A DNA stretch of 64,000 nucleotides from Macrolepiota albuminosa (GCA_027475525.1 JAMWFC010000088.1:1271534-1335533); one strand, 5' to 3'. Shown: positions 1 through 10,098, counted from the stretch's first letter. Notes: generated by a model not told the origin, from the letters alone. Numbers and translations: made by a program.

Positions 1-305
1 ACCCCTTTGCCGACGCGGTCCAATAGCCATTACCGCGCCAGCCTAAGTAGAAAATAGGAGCTGTCTGGAAATAAATAAGCGGATCCATGTAAGAAGTAGC
101 ACGTATAAAGAAATAGAAAACCAGTGATCGCTTATGCCCGTTTAGCGCGGTTGTGAGTAAGCGCTGAACATCGAATGTCGATTCCCTTTTTGGAGGGGCC
201 CAGAATAAGTTAAACACTTTTGATTGGCTAGCGCTCCTGTTAGGGTCCTGGCTCCTTGAGAAAAGACCTCCCACGCTGTCGCTAATCGAAACACTTCCCG
301 TGTCC

Positions 306-314
306 TATAAATTA
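306..314 (+). promoter_or_regulatory. TATA box of the first antisense gene in Gypsy-1A
   Basis: TATAAATTA within CCTATAAATTA, about 43 bp upstream of the ATG at 349. The same TATA-to-ATG arrangement is present in Gypsy-1B (TATA near 10135-10143 on the minus strand, ATG at 10098), so promoter and gene are conserved together. Confidence 0.6.
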
Positions 315-348
315 CTTATGCATCAACTCGATTCCATCAGTCTTTGTG

Positions 349-731
349 ATGGCCACCCCGTCTGGTTGCGTGTGGACTCGAAGCTGTGATCGCGCCTATG
401 TTACCATGGACCCTCCCACTTTTCTGGACCGGGCCACCTCGTTCTTTCACCATTACCCTCCCGAGGGTATTCCTAAGTTGGCCGACGAAGTAGTCGAGTT
501 GGGTCGTCGCTGTCGGCTTCTGCAGGCTGCTTGTGAAATTTGGGGAGACACGTCTCCGTTAACGCATTTTGGTACAGAGGCTACTTGGAGTCAGGCTTTC
601 CATGTGCGTGTCTTGCTATTCTTGGCGCATTCCTTCTGACAGTCGCCCAAATCCAGGAAATCGCCACCGAAGACATGGTGGATCGTCTTCAACTTTTGAT
701 GGAGGAAAGCTATTACCTGGTTAGTAACTGA
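349..731 (+). CDS. Small gene antisense to Gypsy-1A pol (hypothetical, probably two exons)
   Basis: ATG at 349 opens a frame encoding ATPSGCVWTRSCDRAYVT then PPTFLDRATSFFHHYPPEGI, which runs to about 600. A second frame, offset by two, carries ATEDMVDRLQLLMEESYYLV to a stop at 731. The same two blocks, with the same frame offset, occur on the minus strand of Gypsy-1B (9692-10098): DPPTFLERATFFFHHYP and KEMKECLELLLEESHYLV. Conservation in two diverged copies argues for a real protein, with a short intron near 600-642 (acceptor CTGACAG) joining the blocks; the exact donor is unclear. A paralogous unit follows at 1124. I recognise no family; the product is small and helical, about 110 residues. 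Confidence 0.5.
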
Positions 732-1123
732 GCCATCACCTCTCCTTCCGTGTCTAACGGCTCTTTTCTCCTAGTCCCCTCGCAAGTATACCGGCGCTCG
801 TCTCTTTCGTGGTCCCCTCGAGGGGCCGACGGTTGTTAGCAAGCGCATTTCTTGGTTCGGCCCTTCTTGACCTGTCGCGTGTTGTTTTTCTCCCCCCCCC
901 TTATTGTTTGAGTGAGGCGATCCCATCTTCTTCGCAGCGCCACCGGCCTAACATATTCCCAGCTTTTTGCTTCTTTTGCCGTAGTTATATGAAATACATC
1001 GTTGTTGTCGCGTCCTCGTGATTGTGCCGCATAAGTTCTGTTTCCTAAGTCCCTTCGACCCTGCATAATGTCGCTAGGTATATATTTGAGATTTCTGGGC
1101 CTAGCATTGTTAAGTTCTTTGGA

Positions 1124-1912
1124 ATGCCTACTCCCTCTTTCTTTCTCGAAGACATCACCTCCGTCCCTCGTCCCGAGGTTTTAGATCGCCTCGAGATGTT
1201 CTTTGCTCGACTGCCTCCAGGCGGTATCCGACACCATAACGGAAATATCCTTACCCTGATTCGGCGCTACCGGTTACTTCTGGCTATGGCCCAGGAGTGG
1301 CTCGTGGAGTCCGAACAGCATCCCAACGCGGTAAGTTTCTGTCGTCAGGGTGATCAAGTACCGTCTTACGTGTCCTTCCAGCCTCCTGTTTCGGGTAGCA
1401 CAAAAAGCTTGGAGTACCTACTCCTCGAAACGGATAATGTTGTTAGTTCCTCTTCTTTTCCCGCTCCTACGTTCAGGTTTGCTGACCCCCAGCTTCAGAC
1501 TTTGAAGTGGTTGCCCTTGCCGGACCTGATTGACGACGAAGTTCGTGCCGCCACGCTTCAGCGCGTCATCATACCGTTTACGCCTCTAGCTCCTCGCTTC
1601 GGAGCGGGAGCGCCTCCTGCCCCCATACATGAGTCTCCACCCGGTTCCTTCACCTTTCGCTTCGGAGCTGGAGCGCCGCCTGCTCCCATAAACGAATCTC
1701 CCACCGGCTCCTCCACCATTCGCGCTGGAGCGCCGCCTGCTCCCACCAATGAATCTCCTCCCGGCTTCTCCACCTTTCCTCCGGGGACCTTTCCCTCTAC
1801 TCCGTCGCCTATTCTTCCCCCTGCACCGCCTCCTTCTCCTGCGCATCTCCGCCGCAGACAGCACCCCCGTCGCTCTGAGGGATTTGTCAGGGGTCCTCGC
1901 CGTAGAACGTAA
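1124..1912 (+). CDS. Second antisense gene of Gypsy-1A, paralogue of the gene at 349
   Basis: The ATG at 1124 has a TATA-like GTATATATTT about 45 bp upstream. An intron fits at 1331-1381 (GTAAGT...TTCCAG, 51 bp, phase 0, so the frame is open with or without splicing). The N-terminal part (LDRLEMFFARLPPGGI ... LIRRYRLLLAMAQEW) aligns with the first gene (LDRATSFFHHYPPEGIPK ... LGRRCRLLQAACEIW), so the two are diverged tandem duplicates. The C-terminal half is low complexity, with three copies of a unit resembling GAGAPPAPIHESPPGS followed by Pro-rich and Arg-rich sequence. The function is unknown. It lies opposite to and beyond the integrase gene. Confidence 0.5.
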   Translation: MPTPSFFLEDITSVPRPEVLDRLEMFFARLPPGGIRHHNGNILTLIRRYRLLLAMAQEWLVESEQHPNAVSFCRQGDQVPSYVSFQPPVSGSTKSLEYLLLETDNVVSSSSFPAPTFRFADPQLQTLKWLPLPDLIDDEVRAATLQRVIIPFTPLAPRFGAGAPPAPIHESPPGSFTFRFGAGAPPAPINESPTGSSTIRAGAPPAPTNESPPGFSTFPPGTFPSTPSPILPPAPPPSPAHLRRRQHPRRSEGFVRGPRRRT

Positions 1913-2115
1913 AGTAGCCCATAGATCAATTATTGCCAGATCCATAGCCCTGTATAGTATTGTATAGTATGAAATTCAATGCGTTGTTGTTCCATTCATA
2001 AGTAAGGTGCAAGGCGCTAAGGTCTAGCGCCCTTCCCCTTTGGATCCTATTACTGATCGGTTTCTTCTTCTGGTGCGACTTCGTCATCGTCCACAAGTTC
2101 GGTCTCCTCTAGCTC
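1913..2115. other. Intergenic between antisense gene and integrase stop
   Basis: About 200 bp between the converging ends of the antisense gene (plus) and integrase (minus). No further gene is seen. Confidence 0.5.
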
Positions 2116-3898
2116 TCAAAGTTTAGCAGTGTCAACGTCTAGCGCCGATAAAGGCAGTGAAATGTGTTCGTGCGCTAAGTAGGGAATGAGTCGGAACGCC
2201 GCTACTGGTCGATGCAAAACTGAGCCGTCCAACTCGCAGAGTACGTATGCGCCTCCCCGATTGCGGGAAACCACAATTAGGGGTCCCAGATACCGAGGCC
2301 GCATCTTTTTGTTATGAGTAACTTCGATCTTGGAGTTGCGCATTAGTACTAGGGCGCCAGTTGTGAAGTTGTAGTCTCGGATCGTGGCGCTATGCTCGGT
2401 CTCAAATCGTAGCGCAGCTTGTCGTCTAGCCTGAAATACTACCTTGTGTAAGCGCTCGAGATCCTCCATGCGTCGTTGTAAGTCTATAGCGCGTCTAGCG
2501 ATCATGTTGGTAGAGGATAGTATTGAGTTCGGTGGGGGTTGTAGGTATGTCGCTTCCACCACGTCCGCAGGTAGCAAGGGGTGGGTGCCAGTCGCCGCAT
2601 AGTAGGGAGAGCAGCCCATCCTCTTTCGTACGGTAACCCGCTCCGACCAGAAGACCGAATAAGTCGCCTCGCTCCAGCGACTTTCGTCGCCGTCGACCGC
2701 CTTGAATAGCGCTTGTCGAACATCGAAATGAGGCCTTTCTACGATTCCATTAGCACGTTTATTGTATCCTGAGACTCGGATGTGTTGTATGTTGTATTTC
2801 TTGGCAAGATAAGTGAGCGCCTTAACTATTGGCGCTCCGTTGTCTGTGACGATCTCGTGAAGGGCTCCCCATCGGCAGATAACGTCCTCAAAAAGCCACT
2901 TAGCTATAGCGTCTGTATTTTCCTGCTGGAGCATACGGAACTCCGGCCAATGTACCAAGGAACACCTTCCTTGAATGATATACTTGTAGCGCCCTGACTT
3001 GGGCATGTGCATGGTGTCGATATATATTTTTCCGAATAACGGCGTCCTTGAATGATATACTTGTAGCGCCCTGACTTGGGCATGTGCATGGTGTCGATAT
3101 ATATTTTTCCGAATAACGGCGTGGGAGTCGCTACTGTTGGGGGAATTAGAACCTGACGTGTCTGCTGAATTTGACAGAGATGACAAGTGCAAATATACCA
3201 CGCGATATCGGCGCTAACTTGCGGCCACCAAAAGCGCTCCAAAAGGTTCGCCCTTGTCGCATAGAGTCCTTGGTGTCCCAAGTCATCATGCATAGCGCGT
3301 AGAATCCTAACTCGATTATCCGGTTTGATTACTAGTTTATGGGCGCCATCTCTATTTCGTCGCCAAAGTCGGTTTTCCACCATAAAGAAAGTTGTCGCAT
3401 ATCGAATGAAGGTGGCGTATTCCCCTCTCTATTTCGTCGCCAAAGTCGGTTTTCCACCATAAAGAAAGTTGTCGCATATCGAATGAAGGTGGCGTATTCT
3501 GTATCCGTAAGGTCTGATGGTCGTCGCAAATCCTGTAGCCACTTCCTAACCTGGTCCACTCGCTGATCTTCTGACTTAGCTTTGGCGCTTCGAGGTACCG
3601 CCGAATATGGCAGGTTCTGACTGTCTTCTCGCAAGGGTCTTGGTTCCTCAACTATCTTTAGATCGTTAGATGGCTTAGCGACGTTATAGATACTGGCCGT
3701 GTAAAAAGTTGATGACGCCTGATATGGTCGGGGCTGGTATGGAACAATAGGGTGAAGCCAATTTGAAACTGGTTGGTCTTCGCGAAGCGCCAGAATAGGC
3801 AGCTGGATGATATGCATAAAACCATGCAATCGATCGATCCAGTCGTCAAATACATTGTTGTCGCTATCGTCTAGCGCTTCATCTTCCGGCTGTCTGGG
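2116..3898 (-). CDS. int: Gypsy-1A integrase, split by two 77-bp assembly repeats
   Basis: Continues the pol frame after the UGA at 3899. Seen pieces: an N-terminal zinc domain HDDLGHQG...CTCHLCQ (near 3200-3310) and a DDE core with IDTMHMP, EIVTDNGAP and NGIVERPH, then a C-terminal tail ending VDTAKL at 2116. Repeats at 2968-3121 and 3349-3499 each have an offset of 77 bp and shift the frame by two; the three pieces fall into consecutive phases exactly as expected if each repeat is collapsed. The enzyme inserts the element's DNA into the host chromosome. No chromodomain was seen at the C-terminus, unlike Gypsy-2A. Confidence 0.8.
2968..3121. repeat. 77-bp tandem repeat (assembly seam 1)
   Basis: 2968-3044 is repeated perfectly as 3045-3121. 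It shifts the integrase frame; one copy restores it. Confidence 0.95.
3349..3499. repeat. 77-bp-offset repeat (assembly seam 2)
   Basis: 3349-3422 (74 bp) recurs at 3426-3499, offset 77, with three non-matching bases between. It breaks the pol frame upstream of integrase. Confidence 0.95.
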
Positions 3899-5752
3899 TC
3901 ACCTAGATAATCCGTCCGGCCCGTGGAATGCACTTCTGACGTGTACTAACTCGAAGTGAAACATTAATATCGCTACTACCCAGCGGTTCATACTGGCTGA
4001 CGGTTGAATATCAGGGTTCTGAAGCATTCCTTTGATGTATCGTGCGTCGACCTCGACAATGAGATTTCGTACCCCAATGAGGTACATGCGCAGCGCCTGA
4101 AACGATCGAAACAAGCCATATAACTCTAGCTTGGGCTGACTGTAGCGCGATTCTCGGTCGTTAAGGGTAATCGATCCGAAGCGATTGTAGCGCCTGATCT
4201 TCCGGTTCGCGCTATCACACTGGCATAAGAAGAAGCCAACGGCGATATATGATGTGTCAACAGCAAGTATAACGGGATCGGCGGTAGTATAGTCAATGGG
4301 TACCAATGGTTTTGCTTCCTGTAGCGCCTTTACTAAGTCCTTCTGGGCATTGATTTGATCGGGTCCGAATTCGAAGGGGACCCCTGAACGGGTTAGGCGA
4401 TTAAGGGCGTTTGCGCAATGAGAAAAATGGTGTATGAACATGCGCAGCACCCCTACAGTGCCCAAGAACGCGCGAACTTCCGAGAGGTTATGACAGATCC
4501 CCCATTTCTCCAACAGCGCTAATCGGCTCTTTTCTGGAATCCTGCCTTCTGGCGTGCAAACGTGCCCCAAAATTTTAAACTGCGGTGCGCAAAGAACGAG
4601 CTTGTGCCCCGAAAACGTCCCGCCACAATACTTCATGCGCTGAAGTACTCGGTTAACCAGTTGAAAGAAGTCCCATAGCGCCATACGAATATTAGGATTT
4701 TCTGGGTGAACTTCGGGCTTGCCATCTACCAATCGCCAATCCTTCGGGCCTTTAACTCCTACGTCGTCTATGAAGCTGAGCACATGGTGAGGTATTTCGG
4801 GCTGTAGGATAAACGTAATATCATCGTGAAATATCGGTACCGAGTTTGTCCATCCCATAGGAAGTGTGACTAGTCGTAGCGCCCCAAACAGTGTTTGAAA
4901 TGTCGTCAAGTCGCGAGAGGAAGGATGGATTAAGCGCTCGTCATAGCCTACGTACAAATCCAGGGTAGCGCCACATATTCGTCCCGCGAAAGATTCAGCG
5001 ACGTGATCGGGAAATGGCGGTACCCCTGAATGACAAATGGTGACTTTGTTTAGCGGTTCTAGGCTGTGAACTATATGTAGCTTCCCATTTTTCTTTAGTA
5101 CGCAGAACCACCTCGAGCGGTAGGCCGAATTAGAAGGCTCGTATACACCTGCCGCTATCTTGGAGCGAATAATTTGGCAGACTTCGGCTTCGATGCCCGG
5201 GGGTATGGGTCGGTTATGCTCAGTCCAGGGCACGTGCGGTATTGTCGGTATAACCACTGGTGGAAAGAAGTCAGTTCTAAGTTTACTGCGTTCTGAGTCC
5301 TCCCATGCAAAAGCCTCATTCTGTTTTTGCATGATGTCGACTAATACGTTCAGCTCCTCCGTCGAGAGGAAGCCGGTATCATGGGCGCTAAGAAATAGCG
5401 CCTTTTGTTCTTCCGTAAATCGTCCCGTTGGTTCGAAGGGTAGTGGATTTGGATCGAGTTTTGGCAGAGTAGCCAAAGGGTCGCCTATTATTTTTCTTTC
5501 GATGTGAAATTCCTCAGGTACGGCGCTTGCTACCGGTTTCGTTTTAAGCGCTACGGGTTTATATTTCTTCTTGACCTGAACCCCTTTGCGCTTAGGGGTA
5601 CTATTGTTAGCAAATGTATTATAAATAGAGTCATGGTTTCTAGCAAAACCTGATATCAAAGGTTCTTTAGAGTCGGGAGTAGAAACGAAATAAGTGTCCA
5701 GTCCGATGGTTATAGTCCAAGATAAGCGCTTCATCTCCATGATCCTGATCAC
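3899..5752 (-). CDS. pol: Gypsy-1A reverse transcriptase and RNase H
   Basis: The 617-codon frame directly follows the gag-protease UGA in the same phase. It has an N-terminal linker, then a Ty3-type reverse transcriptase with the catalytic pair in SFIDDVGVKGP; the usual family motif is YxDD, so the first position is Phe. The thumb/connection region (LGHVCTPEGRIPEKS) and a retroelement RNase H core (AVDTSYIAVGFFLCQ ... RESRYSQPKLEL) follow. It ends DGLSR then UGA at 3899-3901, after which the same frame continues with the region linking RNase H to integrase, so this stop is probably a mutated CGA. Known families with the FIDDV variant are common in basidiomycetes; that statement is from memory. 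Function: copies element RNA into DNA in the cytoplasmic particle. Confidence 0.85.
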   Translation of the reverse strand: MIRIMEMKRLSWTITIGLDTYFVSTPDSKEPLISGFARNHDSIYNTFANNSTPKRKGVQVKKKYKPVALKTKPVASAVPEEFHIERKIIGDPLATLPKLDPNPLPFEPTGRFTEEQKALFLSAHDTGFLSTEELNVLVDIMQKQNEAFAWEDSERSKLRTDFFPPVVIPTIPHVPWTEHNRPIPPGIEAEVCQIIRSKIAAGVYEPSNSAYRSRWFCVLKKNGKLHIVHSLEPLNKVTICHSGVPPFPDHVAESFAGRICGATLDLYVGYDERLIHPSSRDLTTFQTLFGALRLVTLPMGWTNSVPIFHDDITFILQPEIPHHVLSFIDDVGVKGPKDWRLVDGKPEVHPENPNIRMALWDFFQLVNRVLQRMKYCGGTFSGHKLVLCAPQFKILGHVCTPEGRIPEKSRLALLEKWGICHNLSEVRAFLGTVGVLRMFIHHFSHCANALNRLTRSGVPFEFGPDQINAQKDLVKALQEAKPLVPIDYTTADPVILAVDTSYIAVGFFLCQCDSANRKIRRYNRFGSITLNDRESRYSQPKLELYGLFRSFQALRMYLIGVRNLIVEVDARYIKGMLQNPDIQPSASMNRWVVAILMFHFELVHVRSAFHGPDGLSR

Positions 5753-8427
5753 TCATCTCCTCGATGGCGCCGGAAAACACTTGCAAGGGTCGTCGCTAAC
5801 GTAAGGTCGCTTTCTCGGTCCCGGTTTCTGGAATTTCCCCCGTGGAAACGTTGGTACCGTTCTTCTGACGCCAGAGTTAGGGTCGCTAATAGTTAGCATC
5901 GTTTTGTCTTCAGACGTCGTCTTGACTACTGATCGGGCTAAGACGTCGAAGGGCCTCCCTAACAATAAGTCGTACGCAGGCGATCTAAGAATGTGTATTT
6001 GAAGGTAAAACGTAAGATCGCCAACAGCGCATGGCACGTTACGAGCCATTCCCAAGGATCGATCAATAGTGCCGTTAGCGCTTTGCATATTAAGAATGAT
6101 GGTCGGGTCGTAAATGATGCCAAGCTCATTAGCGACATCGGCAGCCATTGAAATAATCTGTGATCCGCTGTCCACAATAGATTCTATCTCGCTTTTTCCA
6201 TCAACTGTCAACATAATCGAGCGAATCGCATGAGAGTCTTGGGCTACAGTGAGGACGGCGGGATTGTCGCTAGATCTTAGCGACTTAAGGTAAGTTTCGA
6301 CCGGGTCAATGGACGTAGCTTCTTTGGGTGGCGCGGCCTCTTCTTTGATTTCCGACGCGACCGTCTCGGTTATGTACGCGAATCCAGGTAGCGCGTCGTC
6401 GCATTCGTCCACCGCCGTTACATTGTTAGCTACGTTCCGTCGAGGGGTTACCGCTGTACGCATCTGATTCCTGACGTCTGGCGCCACACTGCATAGCTCC
6501 CCTACCGACATCGTGACTTGACTCTTCATAATACGATCGAATACTTGCTTAGATTTTTCTATGTCGTAGATTGGTGCCGTTGGTCGGTAGCCTCCTGCTG
6601 GCTTGTCTGGCGCCCCAAAGTTTCGATTGATAGGCAGAGCGTAGTTACCGGCAAGTCCTGAATACAGGTGTAATGGCGGTTCCGTGCTAGCTGAGGCTTT
6701 GGCCGTATCAGGTGTGTTGTCGTTGATGCTGGGATTCGAAGACTTTGCGGGTGCTGGATCTGACGTAGCGCCTGAGGGCCTATAGTCTTTCAACGGTTGC
6801 TTGCTCTTTTTAATCTCTACACCATCAAAAACCTGATTTTTTAGCGACTTTAGCTCCCTTTCCAACGTCTCGATCCTCTCCTCTCGTGACAATGTCGGTC
6901 GCTCGCTAACAGCGTTAAGCTGGAGTACTTCATGGATTAGCGCCTGTTGTGGAGTTGTTTCTGCCTCCGTTGCGGCCGTACTATTGAGATTGCCCATCGC
7001 TAAGTTCCCAGGGTTCCGTCGGTGCCATTCATCAATTCGTCCCTGAAAGGTTCGGTGCTCAGGATATAGAGGGATGTTAGCGCCGGAGAGTAGGACTATT
7101 TTCCCGTCGGCGCCTCGGCGTGCTCTTCCTTGGCGTAGATATTGTTCGAGGATAGCGCAGCGTCCTCGAGTCATTGTATGTCCTGCCTCACCACAGAAGT
7201 GACAAGGGCCGGATTGCATATTACCTCGTGGCGCATTAAGGCTAGTCGAGATTAACGTTTCCAATTTGCTCATAACGTTTGCGACGGCCGTGTTGACTGC
7301 GTTTTCCAGATCCTCCTTCTTGACAAAACCTCCCTGATTGTTAGTCGCGCTAGGTGCTGGCGCCGCAACAGGTGGCGCCTTTCCTCCGTTATCAGTACTA
7401 GAGGGTCGCTGGAAGGGGATGCCAGTATCCGTGCCTTTCAGTATCCATTTACCTGCTTCAAAAATGTCTTCTATATCGTAGGGTTCCTCAGGATGGTGGT
7501 CAGACTTAAGAATTTCTAAGCGACGAGCTATACAAGTCCATAGTGACGTTGGAATGCCTTGTTGAAACAAGCGCCGTTCCTCGTTCCTGTAGAGTTTGCC
7601 ATTCTGTACTAGCCATCTTGCAATTCGCTGGAAATCTCGATAATAAGTAGATAGCGTGCCTAGCGTATAAATGCCCGTTGCGAAGGTATCCTGTACCAGT
7701 TTCTGGATTTCAAGGACGGTATAGCGCGTGGATTCTTCAGCGCCAGGGTACAGTTTAATGATTGCCTTTTTCCATTCCTCGTAGGTAAACGACCTTGGCA
7801 CCGCCTCTCGTGTTAATCCTTGAAACTCATCCAGTCCCGTGCCTTTTTCCATTCCTCGTAGGTAAACGACCTTGGCACCGCCTCTCGTGTTAATCCTTGA
7901 AACTCATCCAGTCCCATCCAGGATTCCGCGGTATTGTAGGAAACGTATCTGGCGGCGTATTCTTTCATTTGTGTGTTGTCGGTGACTCGGCAGTCGCGTA
8001 ATAAATATTCCAATTCTCAGAAATACTGTGTTAGCTCGCGAGGTTTTGTCTCGTCCCATTTTGGCGACGAGAAGTGGTTTCTTGGCGGCATACGTGGTGT
8101 GTTTGCCTGCTCCATACTAGCTGGCGTCGATGTCGTGGTGGGAATAGTAGTGTTAGTGGTAGTTTCGCTTGGCGTGGTTGTAGTCGGTACTGGCTCGGGT
8201 AATTCTGAGTCGCTAGGTTCTGGCGATAATGACCTAGACAGCTCTTCCAAAGGAGTAAGCGGTGTATGGTTTTCACCTGCTAAGTATTCGAACAGTCGGG
8301 AAAATGGGAAGAAGCTTTCAGCCAAGCTATCTGGAGCGGCTTCAAGTTCCTGATCTAAAGTCTGCCTCGGTAGCGCGCCTGGTAAGTGTGGTGACTCAGT
8401 TAAGGTTCGTTCAAACACGCTCTCCAA
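5753..8427 (-). CDS. gag-pr: Gypsy-1A Gag and protease, with one in-frame UGA and one assembly repeat
   Basis: The frame opens at about 8427 but lacks an ATG there; the first in-frame ATG is at 8115, so the true start is uncertain. A UGA at 8017-8019 interrupts it, and the 77-bp repeat at 7763-7915 shifts the frame; both parts are otherwise open. Order: a Thr/Pro-rich N-terminus, a retrotransposon Gag capsid region, a zinc knuckle CHFCGEAGH...C (about 7160-7204), a Gln/Lys-rich linker and a retropepsin domain with the catalytic triad DSG in IVDSGSQ (near 6176). Gag packages the RNA and the protease matures the polyprotein. The frame ends in UGA at 5753-5755 and the next codon starts the RT frame in the same phase, so RT could be made by stop-codon readthrough. 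The stop could equally be a mutated CGA codon. Confidence 0.8.
7763..7915. repeat. 77-bp-offset repeat (assembly seam 3)
   Basis: 7763-7838 (76 bp) recurs at 7840-7915, offset 77. It breaks the Gypsy-1A gag frame. Confidence 0.95.
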
Positions 8428-8481
8428 TAGGAGGCAGCGCTGTCGCTGGGCTCGAGTTTCCGGCGGAATTCTGCCTCAATA

Positions 8482-8503
8482 GAACCCCTCGCGGTGGGCT
8501 CCA
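8482..8503 (-). other. tRNA primer-binding site of Gypsy-1A
   Basis: Three bases inside the LTR end the minus strand reads TGGAGCCCACCGCG and continues to a GGGGTTC block. The plus strand of this stretch therefore looks like a tRNA 3' end: T-arm GAACCCC, acceptor stem, terminal CCA. About 22 bases of complementarity is unusually long. Which tRNA it is cannot be told without a tRNA set for the organism. Confidence 0.7.
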
Positions 8504-8506
8504 AAA

Positions 8507-9549
8507 TGATGACGCCAACTGTGGTTGGGTGCGCTGGACATATACGCAGTACAACGCCGTCTCCAGCGCCTGGCGTACGGGTTTGTGAGGAGTCCCGGCA
8601 GGGTCCCGGTGTGCTCGAGCAGAGGTGGTAGGGCGATGCGCTAGACGATAGCGCCTCGGGTGCTACCTAGCAAGTGGTAAGCGTCGTAGTTTAGGAGAAG
8701 TTATAGAGAAAGAAACGAATAGCGCAGCGTAGCGTGCCCGTAGGTGGCACCGTAAACGACGAAGACGAGATAGGCAAAGCTAGCACCGAACTTGGTGGCA
8801 AAGTCAGGCAACGCTAGTGCGATTTGAACGCTAAGTGTAACTGGGTGCTCAAGAGGTTACGATTCGTTTTTATATACATGGCAAGTAGCTAGTTTTTATA
8901 CTATGCGCTACATTATTTCCAAAATAAGTCCATTGACGGCGCTACCAATTAGCGCCTCTCTTTGTGACCGTAGCTAATGGCCACCTGTCAACGGCGACCT
9001 GCAGCACATGGGTGACAGCGACCAACGGCGACTCTAAAACTACTTAGAAGTGGTACAAGTTTGCTCACTTTTTGATGTAATTTAATTGGCCATGCCATCC
9101 CGGGGTATGGTCGGGGAATCCTCGACAGACGCCGTGAGCGCTAATTCCGGCGCTAAACATTGTACCATCTTTTGATAGATTTAAATGTCGGGTCTGCGTG
9201 TATCCTGTCTCGTCGTCATTGATTCTTTTAGACTTCTGATTGAGGTGCCTCGGTGATTGACAGCGCCAATTGCTAACTCCTTCCAGTACTGATCGGGGTT
9301 TGGTCAGAGTCCCCTCCCGCCGTTATGCTAGCGCTATGAGTCCTGAGTCTTCTTGGTCTTCAAAGTAACTGAGTGGAGTGCGCTGAGGGGCTGATACTGG
9401 TGATTGAGATGAATGGATAAGTCTTGCCATAGAGCGCCCGCGCTAGGGCTGCTCTGTACCCAAGGCTGGTCGCTAGAGCCTTTAGTGTGTCAAGTGTTGG
9501 TCAGCCTATAATGTCCCTTGATGCGCTCAGTCCGAGTAGAAGCCTATCA
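8507..9549 (-). repeat. 5' LTR of Gypsy-1A (1043 bp)
   Basis: On the minus strand the LTR starts TGATAGGCTTC at 9549 and ends GGCGTCATCA at 8507, so it has TG...CA ends. The boundaries were set by comparison with the LTR at 13353-14395, which has exactly the same length in the opposite orientation, and by the primer site beginning three bases further in. The flank at 9550-9553 (CCGA) would be the 4-bp target duplication; its partner is outside the window. Confidence 0.85.
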
Positions 9550-9691
9550 CCGACTTACATAAACAACCTGGGAGACGGATGAGCATCAAGGGCCGGGCAA
9601 AAGGAGAGGCCTGAGAGGCCTCCAGCCTTCAGCAGGACCATGAAAAAGCCAGCCACCAGTAGATGAGCAGGGAGCCTAGCGAGGCAACATG

Positions 9692-10098
9692 TTAGAAGGA
9701 AGAAAACGAGGTAATAAGGCGACAAACCAGATAATGACTCTCCTCCAGCAGCAACTCAAGACACTCTTTCATTTCCTTGGTCACAATTTGCTTTATTTGG
9801 CAACTATTAGAAGAGAAGGAGGACAAAAAAGGCAAAAGCACACCTGAAAAATCCGACTCCAGTTCTTCTCCATACAAAAATGGGTCAATGGCAGGTTGTC
9901 GTTCCAAATCTCACAAGCCGCACGAAGTAGCTGGCAGCAACAACCTAACTCAACGACTCCGTTGGTCAGTCCAGGCACACCAACAGCTGGATAGTGGTGG
10001 AAGAAGAAGGTAGCGCGTTCCAGAAAAGTGGGGGGATCAATCATGACATGAGCACAATCACAGCGAGGTGACCACACAATGCCAGTTGGGCTTTCCAT
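9692..10098 (-). CDS. Small antisense gene of Gypsy-1B (homologue of 349-731)
   Basis: The minus-strand ATG at 10098 starts ESPTGIVWSPRCDCAHV and continues DPPTFLERATFFFHHYP; a second block in another phase reads KEMKECLELLLEESHYLV. A TATA box lies about 40 bp upstream, as in Gypsy-1A. A donor after ...NWSRIF (CAG/GTGTGC) and an acceptor TCTAATAG make a plausible short intron near 9800-9840, but the phase does not work out cleanly, so this copy may be damaged. The product is unknown. Confidence 0.45.

Larger units (their letters stand above)
1..9549 (-). mobile_element. Gypsy-1A, Ty3/gypsy LTR retrotransposon (3' end outside window)
   Basis: The element reads right to left: 5' LTR (8507-9549), primer site (8482-8503), gag-protease, reverse transcriptase-RNase H, integrase (to 2116), then at least two small genes on the opposite strand (349-1912). 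The order protease-RT-RNase H-integrase is the Ty3/gypsy order. The 3' LTR is not seen and must lie left of base 1. The element still contains many CpG dinucleotides, so it is younger than the decayed copies further right. Three 77-bp assembly repeats (2968, 3349, 7763) break its frames; once collapsed, gag-pol is one frame interrupted only by three UGA codons. The LTR matches 13353-14395 (Gypsy-1B) in the same length, and 18372-19439. Confidence 0.85.
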
